36,409 nt of DNA from Alphaproteobacteria bacterium (GCA_021151765.1 JAGKWR010000016.1:1-36409); one strand, 5' to 3'. Positions 23,639-33,900 are shown, counted from the stretch's first letter. Notes: generated by a model from the sequence alone, not told the origin. Numbers and translations are program-made.

Positions 23639-24435
23639 TATTTTTGGGAATTCTCTTTAAAAATTTCACGAGTTTTTATCGCTTTCACGAAACGTGAAAA
23701 AGCGAATAGAGAACTATAAATCAAACCATCAAAACCATAAATAAAGTAACGACGCACCACGTAAGCTTTCAAAAAAGCGAAAAGCGGGACTAAACTTATT
23801 TTTAACGACGAAACATTTTTACCCTTCTTTAAACTATCTTTAGCCTGCATCGAAGAGTAAGAATTAATTTTTTCAATCCAATGCTCGAAGGATCGGAATG
23901 ATTGATGATAAATTATTCCATTAAGCTGACCAATTTTCGCTTCATTTTGTTGGTTCTTAAGTTCAACTGAATCGTGTACAGTACTATTTTTAAAGCCTGC
24001 CAAATCTTTGTTATATAAACGCAACTGATTGTAATAGTAAGCCCACTTATTTGGCTTTTTCTCGAAACGAAATTTATTAACAATTCGCACTCTAAATCCG
24101 CAAAAATCCTCAATCTTTCCTTGCGCAAAAAGTTGCTGTATTTCAGAAGCTAATTCCGCAGAAACTTCTTCATCGGCATCAATATTTAAAATCCATTTAT
24201 TGCGGCACTGATTTTCACCGAAAATTTTTTGCGCACCATAACCATTCCACTGATTAAAAATTACTGTTGCACCCATTTCTTGCGCAACTTTACAGGTGTC
24301 ATCTTCACTTCCCGAATCGATCACTAAAATCTCATCAGCAATTGGTTTTACAGCTTTTATAACTTCGGAAATACGATCAGCTTCATTTTTTGTAATGATA
24401 AAAACTGAGAGTGGAATTGGTAAAAGCTGTGACAT
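23638..24435 (-). CDS. Family 2 glycosyltransferase (WaaE/KdtX-like)
   Basis: This 265-residue GT-A enzyme has the N-terminal PLSVFIITKNEADRISEVI, VIDSGSEDDT near residue 40, and the metal-binding NIDADEE with DAD at 86-88. The later part (GFRVRIVNKF..., YYNQLRLYNKD, VHDSVELK, IYHQSFRSFEHWIEKI) resembles the WaaE/KdtX group that adds a sugar to the lipopolysaccharide inner core. A hydrophobic C-terminal stretch (YFIYGFDGLIYSSLFAFSRF) suggests membrane association. The exact sugar and acceptor are not shown. A predicted promoter lies just upstream, and the downstream lipoprotein gene overlaps it by one base. Confidence 0.9.
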   Translation of the reverse strand: MSQLLPIPLSVFIITKNEADRISEVIKAVKPIADEILVIDSGSEDDTCKVAQEMGATVIFNQWNGYGAQKIFGENQCRNKWILNIDADEEVSAELASEIQQLFAQGKIEDFCGFRVRIVNKFRFEKKPNKWAYYYNQLRLYNKDLAGFKNSTVHDSVELKNQQNEAKIGQLNGIIYHQSFRSFEHWIEKINSYSSMQAKDSLKKGKNVSSLKISLVPLFAFLKAYVVRRYFIYGFDGLIYSSLFAFSRFVKAIKTREIFKENSQK

Positions 24436-24474
24436 TTTAAAATTGATTTTTCCTTGATTTATTTGACCGCGTGA

Positions 24475-24503
24475 TGATTAATTTCGATTCCTTTCTCAGT
24501 CAA
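24475..24503 (-). promoter_or_regulatory. Predicted promoter of the family 2 glycosyltransferase gene
   Basis: On the minus strand: -35 TTGACT (24503-24498), a 17-bp spacer, -10 TAATCA (24480-24475), then TCACGCGGTC. The transcript would start about 35 bp before the start codon at 24435. It lies in the divergent spacer shared with the dsbA-like gene. Confidence 0.5.
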
Positions 24504-24522
24504 ATGCAATCATTTTTTAATT

Positions 24523-25314
24523 ATGAAAAACACAAAAAAGACATACATTCTTATTGCAGTTTTATGCCTTATAGTTGGCTTTGTTGCTTTGGTTATTCAC
24601 AATTACAAAACCAAAACTGCTTTTACATACAACGAAGCAAATCAATCGCAAACTCAAGCTGAAGAAGTTAAAAATCCGCAAGATCAAGTAAGCAAAACAG
24701 TAAACGACACTGCCCAAAATTCTGAAAAGAATGTTGATAACAGAAAAACTTCAGAAATTCTTAAAATTAATTCTGATGACATCGTTTTAGGCGATCGATC
24801 TGCACCAGTCGTGATGATCGAATATGCTTCTCTTTCTTGTCCACATTGCGCTGCCTTTCATCGTGAATCGTTGGAAAAATTGAAAAGCGAATATATAGAC
24901 AGCAAAAAAGTCGTCTTCATTCATCGTGATTTTCCACTTAATCAACCTGCTTTGACAGCTGGTATGTTTGCAATGTGTCAAGCTCAAGAAAATCAATCTG
25001 AGATATCTGAAAAATACTATAATTTACTTAAAGCTTTGTTCAAAACCCAAGATTCTTGGGCTTTTGATCCGAAATATATTGAAAAGTTACAATCAATTGC
25101 ACAGCTTGACGGCATGAGCGCTGAGCGTTTCAATGCCTGTATAAATAACAAAACTTTGCAAGAAAAAATACTAAATGATCGTATGGAAGCGGCCAAAGGT
25201 TTGCAAATTCAATCAACTCCTACTTTCTTCATAAACGGTGAAATTATGGAAGGTTATGTTGATTATTTATCGATCAAAAAATTGGTTGATAAAAAACTGG
25301 CTGAAAGAAAATAA
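24523..25314 (+). CDS. DsbA-like membrane-anchored thiol oxidoreductase
   Basis: This 263-residue protein has an N-terminal hydrophobic anchor or signal (TYILIAVLCLIVGFVALVI), a hydrophilic Gln/Asn-rich linker to about residue 80, then a thioredoxin-fold DsbA domain. The active site is SCPHC with Cys106 and Cys109, identical to the CPHC of E. coli DsbA. The helical insert follows, and the cis-proline loop is QSTPTFFINGE. It most likely introduces disulfides in the periplasm, and its likely clients include the cysteine-rich VirB6. No DsbB is nearby. The mlaF-like gene begins 8 bp downstream, so the two are probably co-transcribed. No clear Shine-Dalgarno sequence is seen. Confidence 0.93.
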   Translation: MKNTKKTYILIAVLCLIVGFVALVIHNYKTKTAFTYNEANQSQTQAEEVKNPQDQVSKTVNDTAQNSEKNVDNRKTSEILKINSDDIVLGDRSAPVVMIEYASLSCPHCAAFHRESLEKLKSEYIDSKKVVFIHRDFPLNQPALTAGMFAMCQAQENQSEISEKYYNLLKALFKTQDSWAFDPKYIEKLQSIAQLDGMSAERFNACINNKTLQEKILNDRMEAAKGLQIQSTPTFFINGEIMEGYVDYLSIKKLVDKKLAERK

Positions 25315-25322
25315 CTTCAGCT

Positions 25323-26084
25323 GTGTCCCCTAAAATTGAAATCACAAATTTAGCCAAAAATTTCGGCGAAAAACAAGTTCTGTCCCAAGTCAATTTAAGC
25401 GTTAATAAAGGAGAATCTTTAGTAATTTTAGGTGGATCTGGAACGGGTAAATCTGTTTTGATTAAAATCATCTCTTCTTTGCTAGCTCCCACTTCAGGTA
25501 GTGTCAAAATTGATGGCCAAGAAATTATTGGTCTAACGGGTGAAGCTTTGGATAAGATGATGGAAAAAATTGGTTTTTTGTTTCAAGGAGGAGCGTTGTT
25601 TGATTCTCTACCAATCTGGGAAAATGTCGCTTTTCGTTTGATCAACAACAAAAAAATGACCAAGAAAGATGCCAAAAAATTGGCAATTGAAAAACTCAAA
25701 TCGGTTGGATTAAACGAAAAAGTTGCTGATTTATTCCCATCTGAGCTTTCTGGCGGAATGCAAAAACGCGCTTCTTTAGCTCGAGCTATTGCAGCAAATC
25801 CTGAAATTATTTTCTTTGATGAACCAACAACTGGCCTAGATCCAATAATGGCCGACGTAATTAACGAACTAATAATCAAAGTTTCCAAAGAACTTGGCGC
25901 CACGACTGTTACAATTACTCATGACATGAACTCAGCTCGTAAAATTGCTGACAAAGTTGCGATGCTTTTTGAAGGAAAAATTATTTGGTTTGGCGATGTA
26001 AAAGATATGGATAACTCAAATAACCCATATCTCGATCAATTCATCAATGGCCGTTCAGAAGGCCCTATTAAATTCTTAGCTTAG
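25323..26084 (+). CDS. mlaF: MlaF-like ABC transporter ATPase (phospholipid/organic solvent transport)
   Basis: This is the ATPase of an Mla-type system that moves phospholipids between membranes. The 253-residue protein has Walker A GGSGTGKSV, the Q-loop LFQGGALFDSLPIWENV (the GALFDS motif is typical of MlaF/Mkl), the signature LSGGMQKRASLARAI, and Walker B IIFFDEPTTGLDP followed by the switch His in VTITHDMNS. It begins with GTG at 25323 (MSPKIEITNL). The permease MlaE and the MCE protein MlaD are not in the window. It follows the dsbA-like gene by 8 bp and its stop overlaps the stop of the convergent histidine kinase gene by 4 bases. Confidence 0.93.
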   Translation: MSPKIEITNLAKNFGEKQVLSQVNLSVNKGESLVILGGSGTGKSVLIKIISSLLAPTSGSVKIDGQEIIGLTGEALDKMMEKIGFLFQGGALFDSLPIWENVAFRLINNKKMTKKDAKKLAIEKLKSVGLNEKVADLFPSELSGGMQKRASLARAIAANPEIIFFDEPTTGLDPIMADVINELIIKVSKELGATTVTITHDMNSARKIADKVAMLFEGKIIWFGDVKDMDNSNNPYLDQFINGRSEGPIKFLA

Positions 26085-28195
26085 TCCTTCAGAACTTCTG
26101 AAATAACTGCTAAAAGTTTGGTTTTAGAAGTCGATTTCTCTAAATGAAAATTCATACCGCAATCAAGAGCACGCTTAATAGTTACTTCATCAGATGATGA
26201 CATTAGAGCTACGATTGGAATAGTTTTATACTTCTTAAATCTTTTGAAAACTGCGCCTTCACGAATTTGAATGGTTGCTTCGTATCCATTCATAATTGGC
26301 ATCTCGCCATCCATTAAGATTAAATCAAACTCTTCTTCATCTAAAATTTGCAAAGCATCTTGACCATTCTCTGCACTACGAACTCGATAGCCCAAATCAG
26401 TTAATATTTTAGTAGTGATTTTGATATTGGTTGGATTGTCATCTACTACTAAAATTAGTTTTTTGCTTGAGTCAGCATTCACAAATATCTCTTGGTTTTT
26501 CAAAGAGTGATCACGATCCGCGCAGAAAATTAAAGTAACTTTGGTGCCATTATTTTTTTCTGACTCGATAAATATTTTACCACCGTGTAATGCTACCAAA
26601 TGCATCACGATTTTCATGCCAATTCCATGAGAGTCTATTTTGCCGACATCTTTGACAATATTTGCTCCATTACCTGACAAAACCATTTCAACTTCACTTA
26701 ACGACATTCCTATTCCATGATCAGTAATCGTGATCTTAATTTGTTTTTCTGATTCAATGTACTGAGCTTCTAATTCAACTGAACTCTCGGCAGCGCTATA
26801 CTTAATAGCGTTGCTAATCAGATTTATCAGAACCTGTTTAATGCGCCTTTCACTACAAAATAATGGTGGAATCTTTTCCGCAATCTTGACGGTAATATCA
26901 ACATTACAACTAGCCGCAAAACTGCTAGAAATCAGAACGGCCTCCTCAACTAATCTTCTAATTTGGCACTCTTTCATCTTACCCAAGTTGAATTCACCTG
27001 CTTCAATTTGATTTTCATCAAGCAAATCTTTGACGAACTCCATCATATCTTCCGATTGCTCAATGATAGTTTCGACTGTTTGCAAATCTTCATTTTGGAA
27101 AACATCTTCACGATTTTTACTGCTCAAGATCATTCGCGATAAACCGTTAATGCCATAAATTTGGTTTTTTATATCATGAGCAATTGAAGATAAAATACGA
27201 TCTTTGGCTTTGTTAACACGTTCTAAAGATTGACGTAAAGAGCGTTCCTTCTCAAGCAAAGTCAGCCTTGTTTTTAGCAGATAAAGAATCATCAAAAAGA
27301 AAATCGCGACACAAATTAATTCAATAATTCGCGGCAGAACAGTCGTGACAAATTTATGATTTAAAAAATCGCGATCATAACCAGTAATAACTGTAAAGGG
27401 ATAAGTGGAATTTTGGATAATATTGCTGAATTCGATTTCGTTAATTGTGATTTTTTGTGTTAAAAAACCATTTTGACCATTTAACAAATTTTGGTTTTTC
27501 ACAAAAAAATTGGTATCGCGTGGTAAAATCACCGACGATGATTTTAACATCAACTCCCCTTCAGCACTGATAACCAAATAATTAACATCATCATCAATTT
27601 GCTTTTTGATTTCTTGCTCCAAACGCGCTATGTCAAAGCCAAGAGAAATTAGGCCTAAATATTTACCATTTTTATCAACAACTGGCGTAGCTGCAGGAAT
27701 AATCCATGCATTACTTGGATTTCCCAGTGCCGGAAATGATATTTGTAATTTCCACGGATTTTGAGGAGCAGTTTTGATGTAACGTCTTTGCGACATATCT
27801 GGCGGATTTTTACGAATACCAATTCTGCTATTCACAACTTGCAGATTTTTGTCATTCACCCAATCCAAAGAAGACCAAGAAAACAAATTCGTGGCATGTT
27901 GTTTGATCAATTCAGCATCTTTCAAAACATTTAGTATTTGCTGCAAATTTCTGGGATCACCTTGAGCAATCTGCATGCCAAAATGCACATTAATCTGATT
28001 TGCATGATCAAAAGATGTAGAAATAACTCGATCAATTTCACGAGCTGCTTTTGTTAAATTATCTGAGTTTTCTGCGCTACCGCTGTGAAAGGAAAAATAT
28101 GCTAAAATTGACATCGCTAAAACAGCGATAACCAAGGAGATCAAAGCAAAATTTGTATAATCTCTAGATTGGTTTTGCCTCATATTTACTGACAT
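26081..28195 (-). CDS. Hybrid sensor histidine kinase with receiver domain
   Basis: This 704-residue membrane sensor has a span at about 14-36, a periplasmic Cache-like sensor domain (about 40-280, with RRYIKTAPQNPWKLQISFPA and YLGLISLGFDIARLEQEI), and a second span at 284-307. It has a HisKA domain with His340 in SSIAHDIKNQ, a HATPase domain with the N box at 458-466 and G boxes DHGIGM (492-497) and DSHGIGM (521-527), and a receiver domain at 580-704 with acidic pair Asp585/586, phospho-acceptor Asp629 (LILMDGEMP) and Lys687. The usual Thr/Ser region reads ALMSSSD. No response regulator is adjacent. It lies 56 bp after argF on the same strand. The signal is unknown; the CckA/PleC-type phosphorelays of alphaproteobacteria are possible partners. 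Confidence 0.94.
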   Translation of the reverse strand: MSVNMRQNQSRDYTNFALISLVIAVLAMSILAYFSFHSGSAENSDNLTKAAREIDRVISTSFDHANQINVHFGMQIAQGDPRNLQQILNVLKDAELIKQHATNLFSWSSLDWVNDKNLQVVNSRIGIRKNPPDMSQRRYIKTAPQNPWKLQISFPALGNPSNAWIIPAATPVVDKNGKYLGLISLGFDIARLEQEIKKQIDDDVNYLVISAEGELMLKSSSVILPRDTNFFVKNQNLLNGQNGFLTQKITINEIEFSNIIQNSTYPFTVITGYDRDFLNHKFVTTVLPRIIELICVAIFFLMILYLLKTRLTLLEKERSLRQSLERVNKAKDRILSSIAHDIKNQIYGINGLSRMILSSKNREDVFQNEDLQTVETIIEQSEDMMEFVKDLLDENQIEAGEFNLGKMKECQIRRLVEEAVLISSSFAASCNVDITVKIAEKIPPLFCSERRIKQVLINLISNAIKYSAAESSVELEAQYIESEKQIKITITDHGIGMSLSEVEMVLSGNGANIVKDVGKIDSHGIGMKIVMHLVALHGGKIFIESEKNNGTKVTLIFCADRDHSLKNQEIFVNADSSKKLILVVDDNPTNIKITTKILTDLGYRVRSAENGQDALQILDEEEFDLILMDGEMPIMNGYEATIQIREGAVFKRFKKYKTIPIVALMSSSDEVTIKRALDCGMNFHLEKSTSKTKLLAVISEVLKD

Positions 28196-28251
28196 TGTTT
28201 AATCTGAGGTCACTCCAACTTAGATCAAATCAAACACAACAAATTAAAAAT

Positions 28252-29187
28252 CTATTGTAACAAATAGACCATAATTGCTTTTTGCGCATGCAAGCGGTTT
28301 TCAGCTTCATCAAAAACCACCGACTTTTTGGAATCAATCACATCTGCTGTAACTTCAAAACCACGATAAGCTGGCAAACAATGCGTAAAAATTGCCGTTT
28401 TTTTCGCCAATTTCATTAAATCAGAGTTAACTTGATAAGGCATCATCTGGTTAATCTTTTTCTGACGCAAAGCGTCATTTTTTTCAGCCAAGTCACCCAT
28501 TGAGAACCAAGTATCTGTGATCAAAACATCAGCATCTTTGGCAGCATCTTTGGCGTTTACAAAACAGGAGATTTTTGCACCTTTTTTCTTAGCTTTTTTG
28601 ATTTCTTCATCACAGAAATCAAATTCTTCTGGCTTAGCGATTGCCAACTCATAACCAAAAGCTTTGGCAGCGTGAATGTAAGAATTTAAAACATTATTAG
28701 CGTCACCAAACCAAGCTAATTTTTTACCGGCAATTTTGCCTAAATGTTCCTCAATAGTCATAACACTGGCTATAATCTGGCATGGGTGGCTGAAGTCGCT
28801 CAAAGCATTGATTACTGGCACTGAAGAATTTTTCGCTAAATCAGTTATTGTGCTGTGTAAGTTAGAGCGAATCATAATCGCATCGACAAAACGCGATAAA
28901 ACTTTAGCTGTATCTTCTACCGTTTCACCTTTACCAAGCTGCATATCATTTTTATTCATGACAATTGCGTGACCGCCGAGCTGATTGATTCCAACTTCGA
29001 ATGATACACGGGTTCTGGTAGAGTTCTTTTCGAAAATCATCGCCAGATTTTTTTGCGCTAAAATCTTTGCTTGAGAAAGAGGATTTTTATCTTTCTTTAG
29101 TTTTTGAGCTAATTTAATAATTTTAGCGAGCTCTTTAGCATCGAATTGATCCAAATCAATGAAGTGCTTAATCGTTTTTTTTGACAT
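28252..29187 (-). CDS. argF: Ornithine carbamoyltransferase
   Basis: The enzyme makes citrulline from ornithine and carbamoyl phosphate. The 311-residue sequence has the carbamoyl-phosphate loop STRTR at 56-60, HPCQ at 134-137, the ornithine-specific DTWFSMG near 225-231, and HCLP at 269-272. These separate it from aspartate carbamoyltransferase. No other arginine genes are in the window, and the gene is uncommon in reduced Rickettsiales. It could serve arginine synthesis or, run in reverse, citrulline breakdown (arginine deiminase pathway), but the STRTR/HPCQ/SMG set does not decide this. It is divergent from murG, with a strong predicted promoter at 29278-29315. Confidence 0.95.
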   Translation of the reverse strand: MSKKTIKHFIDLDQFDAKELAKIIKLAQKLKKDKNPLSQAKILAQKNLAMIFEKNSTRTRVSFEVGINQLGGHAIVMNKNDMQLGKGETVEDTAKVLSRFVDAIMIRSNLHSTITDLAKNSSVPVINALSDFSHPCQIIASVMTIEEHLGKIAGKKLAWFGDANNVLNSYIHAAKAFGYELAIAKPEEFDFCDEEIKKAKKKGAKISCFVNAKDAAKDADVLITDTWFSMGDLAEKNDALRQKKINQMMPYQVNSDLMKLAKKTAIFTHCLPAYRGFEVTADVIDSKKSVVFDEAENRLHAQKAIMVYLLQ

Positions 29188-29277
29188 AACAGTTGAAAAA
29201 TTTGTGGGCCCAAAATTAATCAGAAGTAATAAACAAAAAGCTTCAATCTTTACAAAACACTAAGGCCCTAAACCAGA

Positions 29278-29315
29278 AAGGGCGCGAACCTATTAACCGA
29301 CTTCCTAATTGTCAA
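29278..29315 (-). promoter_or_regulatory. Predicted argF promoter with GC-rich discriminator
   Basis: On the minus strand: perfect -35 TTGACA (29315-29310), a 17-bp spacer, -10 TAGGTT (29292-29287), then CGCGCCCTT (29286-29278). This architecture matches the rpsL, fusA and rpmJ promoters. It leaves an untranslated leader of roughly 90 bases before argF. Confidence 0.6.
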
Positions 29316-29326
29316 GCAACCAACTC

Positions 29327-30481
29327 ATGAGTAAAATTTTTATAACAGCTGGAGGAACTGGTGGACACATTATCCCAGCACGCTGCCTTGCTGAAGAACT
29401 TACGAAACGCAATCACCAAATCATTTTTTTAGGTGACGAAAAATATCGTAATTATATCAAAAGTTCTGATGCCTTCCAATCATTGGTTATTCAATCTTCA
29501 CAACTTGAACGCAAACCGCTGAAATTGTTCAAAGCTTCGCTTAAAATTGCTGTAGGCATTTTCCAATCCGTTGTACTTATTTTCAAAAACCGTCCGCAAT
29601 ATGTAGTTGCTTTTGGAGGCTACGCTACATTTCCTGTCTTGATTGCCGCTTCGTTGACTAAAACAAAAATAGTGCTGCACGAACAAAACGCCCATTTCGG
29701 CAAAGTTAACCGTATTTTTGCGAAATATGCCGAAAAAATTGCTTTATCTTTTCCACAAACCGATGGCATCAAAGAGGAATTAAAAAACAAAACTATTTAT
29801 GTCGGAAACCCTGTGCGCGATGAAATTCTAGCGTTGCATGAAAAACCTTACATTTTACCGAAAGAAGAAAAAGTTGTACAAAAACCAGATAATCGCATGG
29901 GTTATAATGTTGTTCTAGCCTCTGATTTCATCGAAGAAGAAACTATCGAGCCACAGCTTTTTAATATTTTGGTGATTGGCGGAAGTGGTGGTGCCAAAAT
30001 TTTTAGTGAAATTTTACCCAAAGCTTTTTTCAATTTTAGCGAAGATTTGAAAAGCCATATTTCAGTAACGCAGCAATGTCGCAAAGAACTATCAGAAGAA
30101 ACTTTCCGTCAATACCGCTCTTTTAATTTAAACATCGAGATACAGCCATTTTTTGAAGATATGCCACAGAAAATTCAAGCTGCTCATTTGATAATTGCTC
30201 GTTCTGGCTCTTCCTCGATTTTTGAATTTTGTGCTGCAAAAAAACCAATGATTTTAGTTCCTTTCGAAAAAGCCGCGGATAATCATCAAGAAAAAAACGC
30301 GCGCTATCTTGAAAAATACGGAGCTGCTTTAGTTATTACGGAAAAAGACTTCACTATAAACTACATCGGAAAAACTTTGCAAAATCTGATTAACAATTAC
30401 GCAATACTAGAAAAAATGTCAGAAAATGCTGGAAATCTGGCAACGATTTCGGCTACTAAAAATTTAGCAGATTTATTCTAA
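29327..30481 (+). CDS. murG: MurG, lipid II synthase (UDP-GlcNAc transferase)
   Basis: MurG adds GlcNAc to lipid I on the inner face of the membrane. With the ATG at 29327 the product has 384 residues and starts MSKIFITAGGTGGHIIPA, which holds the family G-loop GGTGGH. The other motifs are YVVAFGGYATFPVLIAA, LHEQNAHFGKVNR, GNPVRDEI, and the donor-binding region ARSGSSSIFEFCAAKKPMIL followed by DNHQEKNARYLE. The first codon alternative, a TTG at 29309, gives an atypical start. The interdomain linker has about 25 extra residues, and the second G-loop reads GGSGGA rather than the usual GGSQGA. It heads a plus-strand run with the rodZ-like, asmA-like and panB genes. Confidence 0.96.
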   Translation: MSKIFITAGGTGGHIIPARCLAEELTKRNHQIIFLGDEKYRNYIKSSDAFQSLVIQSSQLERKPLKLFKASLKIAVGIFQSVVLIFKNRPQYVVAFGGYATFPVLIAASLTKTKIVLHEQNAHFGKVNRIFAKYAEKIALSFPQTDGIKEELKNKTIYVGNPVRDEILALHEKPYILPKEEKVVQKPDNRMGYNVVLASDFIEEETIEPQLFNILVIGGSGGAKIFSEILPKAFFNFSEDLKSHISVTQQCRKELSEETFRQYRSFNLNIEIQPFFEDMPQKIQAAHLIIARSGSSSIFEFCAAKKPMILVPFEKAADNHQEKNARYLEKYGAALVITEKDFTINYIGKTLQNLINNYAILEKMSENAGNLATISATKNLADLF

Positions 30482-30484
30482 AAT

Positions 30485-30976
30485 ATGGACAACGTTAACA
30501 AAACCAAGGCTTTAGCCCAACAAGAAAGCTTTGAAGAAATGTCAGTAGGACAACTTTTACAGGAAAAAAGAAAACAACTAAAAATAAAAGTCGAAGAAGT
30601 TGCTCACTATTTAAAAATCAAGCCACGAGATATTGAAGCAATCGAACATGATGATTTAAGCAAAATCATCAAACATCTATATTCTCCTGGATTGATTCGT
30701 TCATACGGCAAATTTTTAAAAATTGATCCACTGATTATTGAAGAAAAAATCAAATTACTTCACATTGAATCAAACACTAAAAATAAGAAACATCAGCTGC
30801 TCAATATTGGCGAGAACCTAGAATTATCACCAGATAAACACACCTTTGTAAATTTCTTATTTGCTTCAATTCTGCTATTTTTTGTTCTGTTATCGATATA
30901 CAATTATAGTGAAAACAGAACACCAGTTATCAAAACTGATAGTCTAGCCGAAGAACTTCAAAAAATTGATTTGTAA
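30485..30976 (+). CDS. RodZ-like helix-turn-helix membrane protein
   Basis: This 163-residue protein has an N-terminal helix-turn-helix of the RodZ type (VGQLLQEKRKQLKIKVEEVA, then HYLKIKPRDIEAIEHDD and YSPGLIRSYGKFLKIDP) at about residues 20-85. A membrane span (FLFASILLFFVLLSIY) lies near 122-140. RodZ links MreB to the cell-wall synthesis machinery, which fits the position directly after murG. Only about 20 residues follow the span, so the periplasmic DUF4115 part of longer RodZ proteins is missing. It starts three bases after murG and its TAA stop overlaps the next ATG by one base (TAATG). Confidence 0.85.
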   Translation: MDNVNKTKALAQQESFEEMSVGQLLQEKRKQLKIKVEEVAHYLKIKPRDIEAIEHDDLSKIIKHLYSPGLIRSYGKFLKIDPLIIEEKIKLLHIESNTKNKKHQLLNIGENLELSPDKHTFVNFLFASILLFFVLLSIYNYSENRTPVIKTDSLAEELQKIDL

Positions 30977-33900
30977 TGACGGAAGAGCAAAAAGTTGAAG
31001 AATTGGAACATAATGAAGCCGTAGTTGAAGCTGCAGAAGAATTGGAAGAAAGCGAAAAACGCGTTTATTCTTTAAGATCGAGAGTCGCTTTCTTGATTGC
31101 AAGCATTTTGGCTGCTTCTTTTCTATTATTGATATCAGTTCCCGGATTTTTTGATAACTCTGCTCTAAAGTTCAAAATTGAACAAAAGCTAAGCCAAACT
31201 TTAAAAACTAATTTTACGATTAATGGCAATGTTAAAGTAGATTTGTTCCCAATGCCACAAATCGAACTTAACGATGTTTTAGTTAAAAACATACGCTACG
31301 ACAAACAATTTTATAGCCTTTACAGCAAATCTATCACTCTACGCTTGTCATTTCTGTCCTTTCTACAAAAGGAATTCGTCATTTCAAAAATCATTTTCGA
31401 CAACCCTGTTTTTGAAATTTTTTACGAAGAAAATAATGCTATAACGCGTAATAACAAATTTAGTGAAATTACCGCCAAATTTGCACAAGTTGAAAATTCT
31501 AGCCCAACGAATGGTGTTGAATCAGGCTTTAGTGCTGACCTTTTTTTAATTGAGAAATTCAATAGCAATCAGTTTAGCGAAAGCAGCATACCTAAAATTA
31601 AATTCGAGAATGGTACAATAATCTCGTATGACAAGTTCTCACATCAACGCGAAATAGAAGAAATTAATGGCCAACTCATGGTCGACAGCACCAAGATCCG
31701 TAGCGAAGGTACATTCACTAACCAGAAAGTTCTTACGGAGTTCAAATTATCAGCTAATTTCAATTCTGACAGTGAAGAGCCTGACTCTACTTTAGAGCTT
31801 AAGTCAGCAACTATGAACATGAAAATTAGCGGAAAATTTACAGCAGAAAATAAAGGAATTCTTACAAGTAATTTTACTGGTAAAATCGATACTGAAATAT
31901 TTGAGCTACGTAATTTTTATCGTGATTATTTGGGCAATAACAAGGCTATTTTCGAAAAATTAAAACAGAATTCTCACCCAATTAAAATCAGTTCCCATAT
32001 CAATAATAAAGCTGGTGAAATTAATTTCGAAGATATCGCTATTAATTCCGAACTGATGAATGGTAAAGGCTATGCCTTGCTTGATCTTACTTCAAACTTA
32101 CCAAGAATTGACCTTAATCTTACTTTTGAAAACTTAGATCTTGATAATATCTGGTCGAATGAACGTGTTGAAATAGAGCCTACCACAAAAGAAAAAAAAG
32201 CTCCGAATCAAAATGATGAAACCCTAGAGTTAGCATCTTTAGAACAATACAAAACGACTCAAACTACCGAAAAAGATGGCGAACAAACAGGAAAAAATGA
32301 TAAAGAAAAAATAGCCGACAACAACAAATTAAATTTAGAAATAGCTAACAAAATCAAAGATTTTGATTTATCAGCCGAAATCAAAATTAACGACGTCAAA
32401 TTCATCAATGGTATTATCAAAGATGTCAGCCTTTATACGACTATTTCTAAAGAAGGACAAATTCTTATTTTACCGATGATTTTTAAAATCCCCGGCGAAG
32501 GAACTGTCCGTATCAATGGTGTTTTGGAAAATGATCAAGATCTACCAAAATTTGTCGGCAAAATTGATTTGAACGGCAAAAACTTAGGCGAAACTTTAAA
32601 ATGGCTGAATTTGCAATCCCAAAATCTCAAATTTGATAACCTGAAAGATTATATAATTTATTCTGATATTTTGCTTTTTCCGAACCTCATAACAATGGAT
32701 AATTTTTATCTTAACATGAATGAAGGGCAAAGCGAATTACGTGGCAAAATAGCAATCGATAGCAGCAATAAAACAACCATCATAAATAACGAATTTCACG
32801 TCAGTACCTTCAATATTGATGACTTCTTTTTGACCTCTGGGCAGAATGTTTACCTTTCTTCTGGCTCTTTGTTAAAAAAGTTATTGTGGCTAAATGACAT
32901 CACAACAGTAACCGAAATTTCTCTAACGTTTGATAATTTAATTTATAAAGGTGATGAATTCTCAGAAAATGCTGCTGTTAAAATCTCTTTCGGACAAGGT
33001 TATTTAAACATAAAAGATTTAAACATAAAATCTAATAAATCAGCTTTACAAGGCAGCTTATCCCTAGATATCAGCGACCAAAATCCTGTATTTAATTTAC
33101 AGCTTTTCGCCAATAGTTTTTACTATGACTCCAGTAAGATAATTACGAAACAAATCACCGAAGAAAGTTTCGAGAATGACTCATTAAAAGAAGTAAAAGA
33201 AAGCAAATATAACGTTGCTGATCAGTTCTTATCATTACCTTCTCTTGAAGGGTTTTCTGGCGCTATAAACATGGCAATCAACTATCTAAAACTTGATGAT
33301 GTTGAAATTCAAAAAGCGAAATTAAACGGAAAAATAAAAGATGGATCAATATCAGATGGCGAAGTTGATTGTGAAATTTATGACTCAATCTTCAAATATC
33401 GCGGCATGATCGGCTTACGTGGTGAAAAAATCATCAATGGTAATATCACAATGAATAACGTTGCGCTAGAAAAACTTTTACCAGATCTAGTCGGAATAAA
33501 AAATATCAGCGGTAATACCAACATATCCGCAAGTATGACAGCAATTGGCGCTAAAAAAAGTGATTTTGTCAAAAGCCTGATGAGCGAAATAAAATTTAGC
33601 ACCGCAACTCCGATTATTCATAGATACGGACTCACCGATTTGGTAAACAAATTATTTTACTATAACAGCTATCGCAAAGAATTACTAAATCCCGAACAGA
33701 TTTTATCAAACTCCGCCAGCAAGTCGGTATTCAAACAAGCGAACGGTACTATTTCATTTGATAAAGAAAAAGGCGGCAAAGTTTTAATAAATTTAATTGG
33801 CACTACTGCTAATTCCGTTTTATCAGGAAAAATCGACTTAAATACCCAAACTATCGACGCCACACATAACATAATATTTATCACTGGCTCTCGCCAAAAA

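Noticed and set aside
24471..24662. Plus-strand frame overlapping the dsbA-like start
   Set aside because: Shadow frame; the dsbA-like frame has the signal anchor and active site.
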